Part shown: positions 1-11,661 of the stretch, one piece after another
How the letters are laid out: each line of letters opens with the position of its first letter
Numbering within the stretch: position 1 is the stretch's first letter
NCBI GenBank assembly: GCA_019022495.1
Contig: JAFEKR010000057.1
Location: 62,001-126,000, forward strand
Origin: Epichloe hybrida
Taxonomy: Eukaryota; Ascomycota; Sordariomycetes; Hypocreales; Clavicipitaceae
Length of the DNA stretch: 64,000 nucleotides
Reading direction: 5' to 3'
Notes under the pieces: generated by a model
Told to the model about the DNA's origin: nothing
What the model saw: the letters and a program-made list of their open reading frames with translations, nothing else
Database searches by the model: none
Program-made: the position numbers and the translations under genes

Positions 1-1628
1 TGTTCAGAGCTTATTACGTTTTATACAAGCAGATGCACAAGGATATCCTCGATGGGTTGGAGGATCAGCTTCTCGCTAGTACCGAGGCGCAACAGCTAGT
101 ATCGAGTCGACAACCGCTGAGCAGCCTCTTCGGTCGGGAGGGAAGGATCCCTCCGGGTGATTCGAGTTCACGATTCGAGGGGAAAACGCATCGAAGAAAT
201 GGCAGTGTCGAAGTGGCCGACGGCTACACGGGAGCATTCACGGACAATCGTGGGGATACGGCGACCAGAGAGGATATCTTGGCCAGTTTGTTTGCCTACG
301 ACACCGAATCTGGTCCCCGCCGGCTGATGGCGAGGAACGACACGGATACCAACTGGCGCACGGTGCGACGGGTAAGCGGGGGAGACTTGGACAGAGCTTA
401 CTGGTCGGCTTTGCTGGACCCACCAAGTACTCTAGAGGAAATTCCCAACATCTTCAACACTAATGAAGCGGCGAGTGAGGATGAGGAGGGTGATGGTGAC
501 GGTGAAGGTGACAGTGACGGGGGTGAGGATGAGGAAGATGACGAGGGAGATGATGCCGAGGCCCCGCAGATTGAGGGATCAGGCCGCACATATAGCGAAT
601 CGAGAGTTCGAGCCGCAGCGCGAAGCCGCAAACTGGCCCCCAAGCTGGAAAAACAACGTCGAGATATGGCGCGAAAACATCTTCATGACCGATGGAAGAG
701 ACGTCAGTTCTACCTGGATGAAGAAGAGGGTGGCAGGGCTCCGGATGATTGGGAAAACGATGAAGATATCCTGGCCAACATCAATCGCATGACGGAGGAG
801 TCCAAATCATCTGACCCGTCACCCTTGACGACTCGCTCGCGGTCCAGCTCCAAAGTTCGATTTGCCGAGGACGCGGATGACCTGGACATTAGATCGAACC
901 CTTCAACTTCGTCCAGAAGTGTGCCGGAGCGCTGGGGTGGCATGGACGTCCCCGATGCGGAAAGGGATGCCGGCAAGGAAATCCTGTACCAGGTGACCCA
1001 GCAGGCCTTCAACGAACTACTCGACACGATATTCAAAAAGGCCGAGGATCTGGCCATCACAGCGGCAGAAACAGCAGCCGACCGGGAAAAGTACAGGACC
1101 CAGATCGACACCATTGAGCTGCCCGACAATGCCGCCGCCGACTCGAAAGAGTCGAAGGAGCCTGGCGGGAACCCTGCAGGAAGAAAGGCCGTGTCAGGAA
1201 AGTCCTTGGACGACCTGCTAGCTGAGACTGGCTATGCCGTAGTGCCAGACGAGCCACGGAATGCCGTTGAACTCGATGGCCCGGTTGAAATCGTCCACGA
1301 AGGGCATTCGGACGACGGCGACGATGCCGACAGTCACATCATCTACGAACAAGGCGAAGAGGTCGGAGAAGGCGTAGAGGCAGCGGAACGCCGCGATCCA
1401 ACCTTGCCGCAGTTCCGTCCAAACACAGTTGCAGAAGCCAGCGCCAGGTCCACGGGCAAGACGCATCCGCCGCCGCGAACATCACCTTGCACCACTCAAA
1501 GCCCGACGGCGGCAGCACCCGCCACTTTGCACTTTCCCACGTGGCGGAGTGGCGGAATGGCTGGACCGGCATTTGGCCATTTGGCCCTTGACCCGGGAAG
1601 AAGGAAGCTCATGAACAAATCGGTATAG
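1..1628 (+). CDS. Acidic conserved fungal protein, 3' part (5' end outside window)
   Basis: The frame is open back to the left edge: codons before the first Met (position 33) read FRAYYVLYKQ and run straight into MHKDILDGLEDQL, so the gene begins upstream and position 33 is probably not the start. The visible part, about 540 residues, has an acidic Asp/Glu/Gly run (about 470-560 bp), a basic Arg/Lys segment (about 600-720 bp) and a likely helical segment rich in Ala/Glu (about 975-1110 bp). I do not recognise a catalytic domain; an EF-hand-type family is a weak guess only. The last 60 or so codons (from about 1430) change character to Pro/Ala/Arg-rich, while another frame over the same stretch also looks protein-like, so the C-terminal end may involve an unmodelled intron or a frameshift. 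Stop at 1626-1628. Confidence 0.7.
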   Translation, partial: FRAYYVLYKQMHKDILDGLEDQLLASTEAQQLVSSRQPLSSLFGREGRIPPGDSSSRFEGKTHRRNGSVEVADGYTGAFTDNRGDTATREDILASLFAYDTESGPRRLMARNDTDTNWRTVRRVSGGDLDRAYWSALLDPPSTLEEIPNIFNTNEAASEDEEGDGDGEGDSDGGEDEEDDEGDDAEAPQIEGSGRTYSESRVRAAARSRKLAPKLEKQRRDMARKHLHDRWKRRQFYLDEEEGGRAPDDWENDEDILANINRMTEESKSSDPSPLTTRSRSSSKVRFAEDADDLDIRSNPSTSSRSVPERWGGMDVPDAERDAGKEILYQVTQQAFNELLDTIFKKAEDLAITAAETAADREKYRTQIDTIELPDNAAADSKESKEPGGNPAGRKAVSGKSLDDLLAETGYAVVPDEPRNAVELDGPVEIVHEGHSDDGDDADSHIIYEQGEEVGEGVEAAERRDPTLPQFRPNTVAEASARSTGKTHPPPRTSPCTTQSPTAAAPATLHFPTWRSGGMAGPAFGHLALDPGRRKLMNKSV

Positions 1629-4600
1629 GGATCAACGCTGCATGGTTTTTGCTCCTACATACATGTATATGTAGCTCAGGCATGAAGCTGATTGGGGCAT
1701 GCATGGGAGTGCTGACTGCCGACCAACTGCTCGATTAGCTGGGGTAGATGCACACAAAAACAAAAAAAGCAGGACAAAAAAAAAAAAGCATTTTCGGTCC
1801 ATATTGCCACACTATATGCCAGAGAAGTTTGTGTAAGTGTAGTTTGTCATAAGGCGCGGCCCTCCGTTCACAAACATTGGACGAGCCGAAGGGGGCCGAC
1901 TGGGCATTGGTGCAGTGCAGTAAGGCATCGAGAGCTGCAGTAGCTGGAACCAGAAGTCGCTGCCCATCGTCAGCACATATGAAGCCGGGTGGGAGAAACG
2001 GGGGCACAGCTCATTCGTAAATTGCTCTCGCGCCCGCATACGTGCCCAGGTCGAGAGACGCAGGTTGTTAGACACGACAGCACACACGTAGGTGATAAAG
2101 CACGATCCAGATCTCCGGGCTCATTGCTGTGCATGTACGTATGTATGTATGAAGGACGGACGGACGACTTGATTCGCTAAAACCAATCGACTGAATGTCG
2201 CTTCCGAAGGGGGTACGGAAAGTGCAGTCAGTCGAGCTGTTCAGATGAGGCTGATGGTGATTTTACGCCAAATCTGGCAACCAGAGAAAGAGAGAGAAAA
2301 AAGGGCCATTTCTCCCACGCCCACGCAATGATTGGTGGAGCGAGAATTACAAGTCAAAAAAAGTTCTGGCGCACCCGTCCCGACCGCCATTACGCCTTTA
2401 CCATCCGTTCACACTACCTTGCACCATGTTCATGTACTGTCGTCAACGAATTGCTTATCCTGTCTATGATATAGTCCAACGCTCCTTCGCGCTGCATCAT
2501 CTTCGCATAGGGTGCAAAGTCAGGCAACCGGGGCAACGACGCTCCAAAAGAGTCGGTCAGCACGTCTGACAAGATGCTTCGACGTAAGAGGCAGCGACCA
2601 GGGGCCCTATTTTAAGGTGGACACTGCAGCTGCTTGTTATCGTCAGTGACGCAGGTCAAAATGCCATGTCTGGTTGGCCGCCTCTGCGACAGGGGCATTG
2701 ATCTGGAGGGACGCACGTCTTTCCACCCATGCGACGTGGTGAGGTCTTGTGCCAATCAAACTTGACTCGCACAGTAGCGCATTGCCTGATTTGATAGCAA
2801 GGCGCCTTTGGACATCAATACAGGAGACTCGAAGCCTCCGTTGGGAGACGATGCGCGAGGGCAGGGCAGCATACGGAGAAAAAAAAGCGGCGCCTGTTGT
2901 GCTAATGATTCACGATGCTCTTTTCTTCTTCTTCTTAAAACATGGTAGCGTAGCCAAGTGTGTCGCGCAAAAGAAATAATCTGTTTGGAGTGGCCCCTAG
3001 ACGCAAACTGAGCGAAATTGTGGCAGCCCGAAAACAAAGAAAAGAATGTTTTCTCCTTTTGCCAATACATGGCCCCCTTGCTCAGGAGGGCCCGGGAAAG
3101 CACAGGCAACTTCGGCCACCGGAGGGTGTGATGGCAGGGTGCATGGTGTGGGATATCTCCATGTACGGATTATGTATGTACAATGTAGAATCGAAGTGGC
3201 CGGGCACCCAAAGGCGTCTTCGGGTATCGTAAAATGCATCAAGACAACAGCCACCACTACATAAGCTCGCAGAGTCTCCATACAGTCCGTACAGTGCACG
3301 GCGGCAGATGCAGTGGAGCGAGCAGGGAACGGGACGTTGCGTGTAGCTTCCCGTCGTGGTGGAACACCTAATATCTGTTCTCCTGTATCAACGTGATCCT
3401 GGGTCCACTCCTAGGCTGCTCGGAGCGAGATATGAAGATTTATGCAATCCAAAGCGGAAGTGTGCAATCTGTTATGCAGCTTCTTTGGGAACAAGAACGC
3501 CTACTCCCATATGTAAGCCAAACGCACCGTGGTCTGGGCGAGATCAGAGGAGCTCAGCTTGGCGGCCCTTTGTGAATACACAATGCTCTCAGTTGCAGCC
3601 TGTAGGTAGGAAGATGAAATGCAGGCCTGCGTAGTCAAGCGAGGCCAGGGTCGCCGACTGGTGCTGGTCAGGCTGCGGTCCTGGTTTTTGAAAAAAATTA
3701 GCAAGAATCCCTGACACGCGACACACGAGCTTTAGTGGGATAATAGACCAATATCGAGACAAAACGTCAAACGAATACGCATGCCCGAGACTGTGAGATA
3801 CCGAAGGCGCCGGAAAGTGATACGAGTACACCAGACGTGCTAAACATTCCAAGGTGCCCACTCGGATAGCCTTGACCTTCAAATCGTACGTAAATAAACA
3901 ACCAAGACCAAGACATTGGCGCAACAGCCCCCCATGTTATCGATGGAGACTTGGGCAATTTGCAAACAAACTCTGCTGCGCGTGGAGTGGGTACGGCGAT
4001 GAGTCGACAGTTGTGCCGATTCCTAAAGTTAATAAAAGGAAGTGCGTGGTGACAAAGATGGGAAAGTGCGATCGGTATCACCACGCGGTGCCACATATGT
4101 GCGCGCAGTGGTTTGCACAACCGGCATCCTCTTTCGGGCCACGCTCCTTCCCGTTCTCAGGTCGCCGACATAAATCAACATGTTTCCAATTAATTGGTTA
4201 AGTGGCAACATCGATCCCTCAACAAGGCAGGCGTCTGTTATGCCAATGGGATCCTGTGCCCATGGGATGGATCCTGGACCATCGCAATGAGAGCCTCTCT
4301 CTGTTGCTCTGTACGAGCTTGTCAAAACAACGGCACCAGACCTGTCGTTCAAGCTGCAGCTTTTCAACGCACGACATTCGTGCACATGTGACATTGCGAC
4401 TTTCGACCATTCTGGACCAAGTCGACTGGCCTGGTACAGATGACACCTTTCACTGCTCCGTAGAGAGGCCTATTCATCAGCTGCTTGCTACGTCTTGGTT
4501 CACAGCGTCGGCTGCCTTTTTTGCGGCGAAATGATTCACAGGGATTCCATTCACGTCTGCTGGGGGAAAATTCTGTTGCTGGCGAAGATCATGACAATCT

Positions 4601-5558
4601 GCGAGAAATGAAGCCTGGCAGGTCATTTCGCTAAACGTTGTTTGCACAGGGGATGTGCTGGGGCAGTTTTGGCCGGGTGGACGAGGGTATTAGGGCAGGG
4701 CAAGCATCCAGGGCCAAGAATTTATTCCATGTTTTCTCTCGAGCGAGAGGAAGAGGCAGAAGCGGCCGTCTGTACTCGGCGTCTGTACGGATCACGACGT
4801 GAAGGGAATTATGTAGAGGGGACAGCGGGAAACCCAAACAACAACGCGGCCGCCAACAGTGTCACTATACGGACGTATAACATCGTGTAATCCGTAACAG
4901 ACGACCAAGCAGCCAAACGGGTAGTTCCGCGCACGGAATACATGTGGCTTTTGTGATTTTCACAATTCATATCTTCAAGGGCCAGGCCAGGCCAGTCCGG
5001 TCCTGCGAGCTTATTATTACAGGGGGACCTTGGATGGGCGCCTGGACCGTGCGTTCGCACAAATTTCAGCGGCACCCAGCCTCCGTACATATCTCGCCAG
5101 AGCTGCTCCAAGTCTTGGCTTCGTTATATGTATGTCGGCCAGCCGGTAGGTCACAGTCAGCAGGCGAACTGAAACACGAGACGATTTCTGTATAGCAGGT
5201 CATGGATCAGCGAGATTGGGGCAAGCCGGATGATGCAAACACGGGAAGTTGGTGGATGGCGTTGGATGGCCTAGTTCCGCAGCGTGACAGGTCGTGCTGG
5301 ACGGTGTCGAGTGGGAAGTTCCAGCACTGTGTGGCTTGCGCCCGAAGCTTCCACCCAGTCCACCCAGTGCCGGTCGCTGATATTCATGAGAATAAACGAA
5401 TATTGTCATGATGAACCTCAGGACATAGCGTCGTCATGCCCGTTCTGTGTGACTGTGAGTCAGTGAGAGACGCTAGGCAGCCAGCCAGCCTCCGTTGCAC
5501 GGCCATGCTATTAGTGAGCGACCACTCCGTAGTCCGTAAATTCTGGCAAAATGATTTC

Positions 5559-5589
5559 GCTGGGGGGACTCGCTGGGGGGACTCGCTGA
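5559..5589. repeat. Direct repeat, 14-bp unit, two copies
   Basis: The unit ctggggggactcgc occurs twice head to tail, followed by the first bases of a third copy. It lies about 20 bp before the 8-bp minisatellite at 5607. Confidence 0.75.
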
Positions 5590-5606
5590 TGAATGTTATT
5601 GCACGC

Positions 5607-5656
5607 ACGCCTTGACGCCTTGACGCCTTGACGCCTTGACGCCTTGACGCCTTGTC
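5607..5656. repeat. Minisatellite, 8-bp unit cgccttga, about 6 copies
   Basis: Perfect head-to-tail copies of cgccttga run into cgccttgtcgc. There are no unique spacers, so it is not a CRISPR array. It is intergenic, about 760 bp upstream of the gene starting at 6417. Confidence 0.9.
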
Positions 5657-6416
5657 GCATGCCGGCTCCGCCAGGCTATACCCCCCCTTGCCACCCCCTG
5701 TTTCTCCTTGATCTCGAGCGGACCCAGGCCGGCCAACCGTAGAGAGGAGAAAAGATGTGTTGCCCGCTCGCTCCCTCGACTGCTCTTGCCACCTGAATGT
5801 TATAAGTATACGGTTCCAACTCCACCCACACCTGCGGCCCTTCCCCCTCTTCCTGATTCTTCCCAGGACTTTTGGCATTTGCCAATCAACAGCATCTAGA
5901 AACCATTCACACAAAGCTCATTAAGGCGCGTCGGTATTGATCCGACGTTGTTTCTGTCACTCATTACTCACTACACACTACACCGAACAAGACGAGTCGC
6001 TGGCTTCTTGATCAGCCTTCTTCCAGTATCGCCACCGCCAGATCTCGTCAGGTTGGCTATATAATTCCTCTACCCCGAGGAATCCCACAGTTACAACTTC
6101 GCCCCGGTCATGTTTGAAGCAGCAGGACAATTTCTTAACCCCTACTCATCCGACCACATACCGAGGTGACGTGCCCAACGTTCACCACTTCTACGCGCTT
6201 TGAGCGAAGGCGCGACATCTATAACCGCACAAGACAACGACTTTTGGCATCACGACTTTGCCGACATCATCTTCGGCAAGACGAGGGACACCTCGACACC
6301 ACTCAACACTATTCCCGCCGCTTCCTGTGGTTGGCCGACGCTGGGCCAGAGCAGCTTTGAGGGCAAGCAACGCGTCACTGCATGTCAAGGTGGCATAGCA
6401 GATTTCCACAATCACC

Positions 6417-7658
6417 ATGAACTACCCATCACCACGAACACCAGGGTCGACTCCGATGCACGACTGGGAATATTCCCGAATGTCATCCGCCACGCCTACA
6501 CCGTCTCCGCGACCGAACTGGTTCGACTCGTCGACTCCGCGACGGCCTGCGACACGAGCTGCTCACACGAGAGCCAGCAGTTACTCGCAGCATGGTGGTC
6601 TTACGCCCCGGACGCACCTGGAGTCCCCGAGATACAATAGCTATGGAGACTATTGTACGGTAGATGTGAGTGCCAAAGATTTCCCGTCGTCGCGCCGGAC
6701 CTCGGCCCCATATCAGACTCCTCCCAGGCACGACCGCCGACACTCGTATACCTATGTCCGGGCTTCCACTCCCTATGGAGAATCCGACGAGGACGAGATC
6801 ATCGAGACTCTGGGACGCACCTACGTGCTACCTGCCCAGTCCCGTTTCCAGAGTCGCCACACCGCGCTTGCCTGGATGCACGATGGAGGACGGTACACTA
6901 ATCAGGGCGCCCATCCGCAGAGCTCTCCATACTATGCCGACCCTGCCTGTGCGCGTGCCTCACCATACGACTCACCTCAACAGCCTCCACCGCAGGCTCG
7001 CCCACCGACCAGCCACGGCCACGCCCGTCGGTCGTCGGCTTCGGTTCCACAGCGGCCGTCGACTGTACGACCCGCCGCAACAAGCCAGCGATCCAAGCCA
7101 GCACCGGCACCCACCAAAGCAACTGAAGCCGACGCAAAGAGGCACAGGATTCCTGCCGGATACCAGCTTAAGAACTGGGACCCCAACGAGGAACCAATCC
7201 TCCTACTTGGCAGTGTCTTTGACGCTAACAGCTTAGGAAAGTGGATCTACGACTGGACCGTCTACGCTCATGGGGCCAGCAGCCCGATCGCAGATATGTC
7301 TGGTGACCTGTGGCTTATCCTGATCCAGCTGGCTGGCAAAATGAAGCGTGCCGAAGAGGTTGCGGGCCGTGTCCGCAGCGCAGAGAACCGGGACATCATC
7401 AACGACTTCATCGACGCAGGTGAACGTCTCACGGACAAACTTCGCAGCCTCCTGAAAGCTTGCGAGGCGCCCATGCTGAAAGCTGCCAAGAAGAAGGGCT
7501 CCGGGTTAGGGAAGAATTCCGGAGTTGAATTTGTCAATACTCTCTTTGGTCGCGAAAGGGAATTGAGCAAGACGGAAAAATTCATGCAAAGCGTGAGGCT
7601 TTTCAATCTCCGATTCGACGCTAACTGCGAGGAGATTGTCCAGAATCCCACGGTCTGA
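6417..7658 (+). CDS. Conserved Pezizomycotina protein with disordered N-terminus and helical C-terminal domain
   Basis: Single-exon gene of 413 codons. Residues 1 to about 240 are low-complexity, rich in Pro, Ser, Arg and Tyr, with an acidic patch DEDEIIE near residue 125. From about residue 240 a compact domain begins with RIPAGYQLKNWDPNEEPILL and continues with GSVFDANSLGKWIYDWTVY, a signature I associate with a widespread fungal family often mis-named 'vegetative cell wall protein gp1'. The rest is helical with many charged residues. No signal peptide or membrane segment is visible, so a cytoplasmic or nuclear role is more likely than a wall role. The function is unknown. The start is the first Met of the long frame; an intron in the 5' leader is possible. 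Confidence 0.85.
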   Translation: MNYPSPRTPGSTPMHDWEYSRMSSATPTPSPRPNWFDSSTPRRPATRAAHTRASSYSQHGGLTPRTHLESPRYNSYGDYCTVDVSAKDFPSSRRTSAPYQTPPRHDRRHSYTYVRASTPYGESDEDEIIETLGRTYVLPAQSRFQSRHTALAWMHDGGRYTNQGAHPQSSPYYADPACARASPYDSPQQPPPQARPPTSHGHARRSSASVPQRPSTVRPAATSQRSKPAPAPTKATEADAKRHRIPAGYQLKNWDPNEEPILLLGSVFDANSLGKWIYDWTVYAHGASSPIADMSGDLWLILIQLAGKMKRAEEVAGRVRSAENRDIINDFIDAGERLTDKLRSLLKACEAPMLKAAKKKGSGLGKNSGVEFVNTLFGRERELSKTEKFMQSVRLFNLRFDANCEEIVQNPTV

Positions 7659-10600
7659 TGATACCCTTCCGGTATTGTGGATGGCTACGCCAGCCCTTGG
7701 CCATTTTGTAGGACCCATATCAAACCGGGATACCTCCGTCTCATCCAACCCTTTCCTCGTGGTCAGATCGGCCTTGGAACTCTGATTTCTCCTGCTTAGG
7801 CGTCTTTTTATTTTTATTTTTTTCATCTTCTAAATCCCGGATGGACATACCTGGAGACTGTATATCATATTGAAGTTCCTTCTCAGCCACATGGACTCAC
7901 ACAGGATTTGCTGCCAAACTTGCGCGGATGTATGCTTTTTTCTTTGTTTCACTCTTCTTTTTATTCCTTCTGTCGTTTTAAACCTGGATAACGTCACCGC
8001 GACCCTGGATTTTGTGTTTTCTCAAAAATTCATCAAGATATCGAAGGGGCGACCTGTACCACCAGCTTTGCACACGCGACACGGAGCAAGGGACATTTTC
8101 CTTTCTTTATCTAGAGATACCCAACGTTTTCATTTCAAGCGTCGCAGGATTGGACGAAGAAGCTGCGCACAGATTGGAAGAGGGAAATGCGTTTGATAAT
8201 AAGTTTACGTTTAATTGTTTCGGAAAGGCAAGTTGCGAAGTTGACGGATTTTAGACTAGACAAAAGTACGATTCTCAAGAGTTGGTGTCGTCGTGCGTTC
8301 CAACGTGACAATGAAAGGGTCGGTCGCCTGGGTCTGCCACCAGACTTTGGAGTTTCCGGCGGTGCGCCCTTGCAGTCCGGCCCGGTCGCTGCCCTTGCTA
8401 TCACAATAGCACACCCCGGCGTACGTCGGTAAGTTTGGTCAGATGTGTTGTTGATGCTGCGCAAACCGGGAGGCTAGCTAACATGTAAGTCGTGATGTTG
8501 CATGATGTGGCTGGGACACGGACCTAACCCAGCCAGCCTCCTTCGCGTCCCCTTTCCCCTTCCCGGTGCCCTTCCCGGTGCCCTGCCCCTTGATCCGTCT
8601 ATTGCCTGTAGGAACCCGTAGGAACATGCGGGCACAAGCGACTCGGCAGCAACTCGGACTAATCCGTATGTGACGTTCAAACGAGAATAGCGCCCACTGC
8701 CTCGTTTGCGAGTCAAACGCGACAACTCAGGAGGAAAAGAACGAACGAGGTTGGGCCAGCCGTGCACTACTCCGTGCGTCCTACTCCGTAGATCTGTGTT
8801 GATTTTGCTTCTTGTACTCCGTACGGATTAACATTCTCATTCTTGTCCGGGCATGTCGTTTTTAGGAAAGCGCCCCGGGGAAAGGGGCACGTATATGCAG
8901 CGTGGCAGGACGCGGCGTGTCCGAGAGGCGACTCGATTCGTTGTACAGGCGCGTGCGTGGCTGAATCTCGCTGAATCTCGCTCGGTCCTTGGAGCGGAAA
9001 CCTGTTCCGGCTGGCACATTTGTGCTAAGCAGCTTGTTCTTTTTTTTTGGGAGCGGATTCGAAACGCCCCTTCCACCACCCCCTTGCGTTTCTTGCTCCG
9101 ACATGGGAGCATGTTCACGTTGCATTCCGATCGCTGACGGCCGTCATGATGGACTGATGGATGATGGATCCTGCAGCCGAATGCGCCGTCTGTGATCCGT
9201 CCGGACTACCACCGTACTCTGTACAGCCGTGGCACACATGTAATATTGTCTTACCCACCACCATGAGCACCACCATGAGCACCACCATGAGTCACATGAT
9301 AAACAGCACGACGGGAGAGCAATTAAGAGGCAAGAAGCGGGATTTGGAGAGCAAACGAAAAATAAGAGGCAAGAAACGGGATTTTCTTGCTTCCATTTAC
9401 GTACTCCGTACTCTGGAATCACTCATTGCCCCCCCCCAACACAACGGAGCATAGTCCGTACGTGACGTGCATATTGCCTGGTCCGTCCGGAGTACTACAT
9501 ACTTCTGCTCGTAGCGGGAAGGACGGAACTGATTGTGGAAACGGACCAATGACGGGCTATGGCTGGCCATCCGGAACATGAACCCCCCCCATGCACGTTT
9601 CCCGTGATGGGTTGCCGTCGAGTTCTTATGGTCCAGCAAAAATGCGTCTTGATTGGATACGGGGTTCACCGAGGCAGTGCCAGTAGATGGACCATCTCAT
9701 CTCCGTTCGCAAATCGGACGTGGCTGTTTGCGCGTGGTTTTCGTGTGGCATTCATTTCCCTTTCCTGCAGGCAGGCAGGCGACCACCCACCCTTCGGGGC
9801 TCGGTCCTGGTGGGAGCTTCATCATCATCTTGTGCCTCATGCTTACTGCTGACACGACAGTTATTCGGCCAATCTTTTCGCGCGCAAAGCAGTGTACCTC
9901 GTTCGCATGGTAAACACGAAGATGCGAGGATACACGCTTTGCCCTGCTGGTGACAGTGTGTGGATGGGTTTGGGTGTGACGCCGATTCAAGTGACCAGCT
10001 TGCCTTGTACTCTTCGACTATGGAAGGACCCGTGCTTCGACTTCGAGGGAACGTGTCGCATCTGCTTCATCGTATCGGGTGATGGAATGAATGGCCTTTG
10101 ACAGATATCGCCATGACTTCTACTCCGTATGGATACATTACTTGGTCTAGAGCCAACATCGACGGCAGGGCCCAGGACTGGCTGCATGCGCGCATTGTAT
10201 CTGTGCCCATGGACTGTTGCGTACCTGTAACTTGTTCCTAGGACCTTGACATGGCGCCGTGTCAGTGCCGTGTGACCGAGGCTCGTCCGTCGTCTTGTAA
10301 TCCCAAATGTACCCGGTACAATCACGTCGGAATCTGTCATGGTTTGCAGAGCCTGAAGGAACCACTTCGAACCCCTGACCAATCTGCGTGAACTGAACTG
10401 TTATGCCTTACTTTTTGCCGTAACTGTTTTTTTGGGGCCTCGGGAACCAAGGCCGCTGAATCGGCCGCGTATTGGGGTCTTTCCGAGCCCGGTCGCTGAT
10501 GACAGGTGTATGAGAAGGGGAATGCGTTTTTGTCTCGTGGTACTTGAAACATCTTGCGGAGAACCAAGAACCAAGAACGAGGAAACACACAAATAGCGTA

Positions 10601-10835
10601 ACTGTGTGCAGTCTATTCTGCGTTGAGGCGGGAAGTCACGATAAAAGAAGATTACAACTCCCCCTTCGACTTGTAGTCGCCGCACCCGCCTATATTCTGA
10701 ACCGTACTCTTCGCTGCCAACCCGTCAACACCCAAGATAACAAGAGTGACAGACACATGTAGAGTGAATTACGTTCAGACACTCGAGCTCTCAGTTCCAG
10801 ACTTCTTTCCCTCCTGATACGTCTCGCTTGGCCCG
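7659..10835. other. Intergenic region, about 3.2 kb, no supported gene
   Basis: The first few hundred bases are T-rich and fit a 3' untranslated region. Beyond that only short frames occur. The region is rich in the nonamer TACTCCGTA: exact copies at about 8782, 8815, 9402 and 10121, plus degenerate ones. A 12-bp tandem repeat lies near 9260. Two near-copies of aagaggcaagaaacgggatt lie at about 9326-9345 and 9363-9382. Confidence 0.55.
9259..9292. repeat. Tandem repeat, 12-bp unit caccatgagcac, about 3 copies
   Basis: Three consecutive near-perfect copies of the unit. Each contains an ATG, but the frame they open is short and has no recognisable product. Confidence 0.8.
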
Positions 10836-11040
10836 TTATACAGGCTCTTCGATCCTCCAAATCTCCCGGCGCCGCTTCTTCTTCGGCTCATACTGCCCGT
10901 CTTTCGCCAAATGGTCGAGAAACCTACCCTTGCGGTCCTCGACGGGTCCAGAGGAGCGTCGAGATGAGCTCGGAGGCTTCAGACGAATTGGGATTGCTTT
11001 GGGGTTTGGGCAATCTATTGTCCCTTGTTTCCTTCCTCGT
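10836..11040 (-). CDS. Candidate C-terminal exon of an unrecognised small gene
   Basis: Reading the minus strand toward a TAA at 10838-10836, the last 30 or so codons give a coherent charged sequence containing GPVEDRKGRFLDHLAKDG, then a Lys/Arg run KKKRRREIWRIEE, preceded by IPIRLKPPSSSRRSS. This composition looks like a real fungal C-terminus with a basic, possibly nuclear-targeting, stretch. The frame stays open upstream to about 11130 but contains no Met, so if real it is a terminal exon whose upstream exons lie to the right (11.1-11.6 kb); I could not place them. A frame on the opposite strand (10828-11244) looks less protein-like. It could also be a relic. Confidence 0.3.
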
Positions 11041-11661
11041 CGTCTTCGGGCAAGTAGTAGGAACCTCTTGAGTTCTACAGACGGACACGCCTGCGACTCA
11101 CTATCTGCAGCATATAGTGGGCAGATGGCGCATCCTCAAGACAGGCTCACGGATCGTCATACAGGTTCTTTATTTTCATTTTTTTTAAAAACTTGTCGCA
11201 TCTATGTTGTTGCCAATGGAGAAGGAGGTCCTCGCTGGAACTGAAATGTTCTTCAACGAGTTGGCAGCATGACTAAGCCCAAAGCCTTTTAGTGCGGGGT
11301 AGTATTACGTGTTGTTTCTATGGGAGGGTGTGGTAATCAAGCCACTTAACTACATGCAGCTAGTGTAAATTTTCATGTGGGTACAGCGCTCCTCCGACTC
11401 ATGCCACCTCGAGGGCAAAGATGATGATATGTTCTTCAATGCACAGCCCTCAAACCCTGTTCAACCAAAGCAGACATTGAACAGACATTGAACCCTTATT
11501 TATCCATCTCGCGTCCTAAAGCGATCAGCATGTTATTGTGACACTCTTCTCGACATCTATACCTTCCCCAGCTGGCTGGCGCCCACGTTACTTGATATAA
11601 TTGACTGTTGACTCTTCTTCTTCTTTCCATCTCTTCCCTTCCCCTCATCAACTTCATCACC
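11041..11661. other. Intergenic region upstream of the methyltransferase gene
   Basis: No supported gene. It holds the promoter and pyrimidine-rich leader of the gene at 11662, and possibly unplaced upstream exons of the minus-strand candidate at 10836. Confidence 0.5.

Larger units (their letters stand above)
1629..6416. other. Long intergenic region, no supported gene
   Basis: I see only short overlapping frames with no domain and no consistent splice structure. The stretch contains TACATGTA-type palindromes just after the upstream gene (about 1657-1674), short A tracts, and two tandem repeats just left of 5.7 kb (listed separately). The last 500 bp before 6417 are pyrimidine-rich and probably hold the promoter and 5' leader of the next gene. 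A non-coding RNA or a highly diverged multi-exon gene cannot be excluded. Confidence 0.55.

Noticed and set aside
1543..1585. gtggcggagtggcggaatggctgg resembling the 5' part of a tRNA
   Set aside because: No matching B box or acceptor-stem complement downstream; it lies in the reading frame of the left-edge gene.
5607..5656. Short regularly repeated units considered as a CRISPR array
   Set aside because: Units are directly adjacent with no unique spacers, and the host is a fungus.
10828..11244. 138-codon plus-strand frame
   Set aside because: No domain; the opposite strand reads more like a real protein end at this place.
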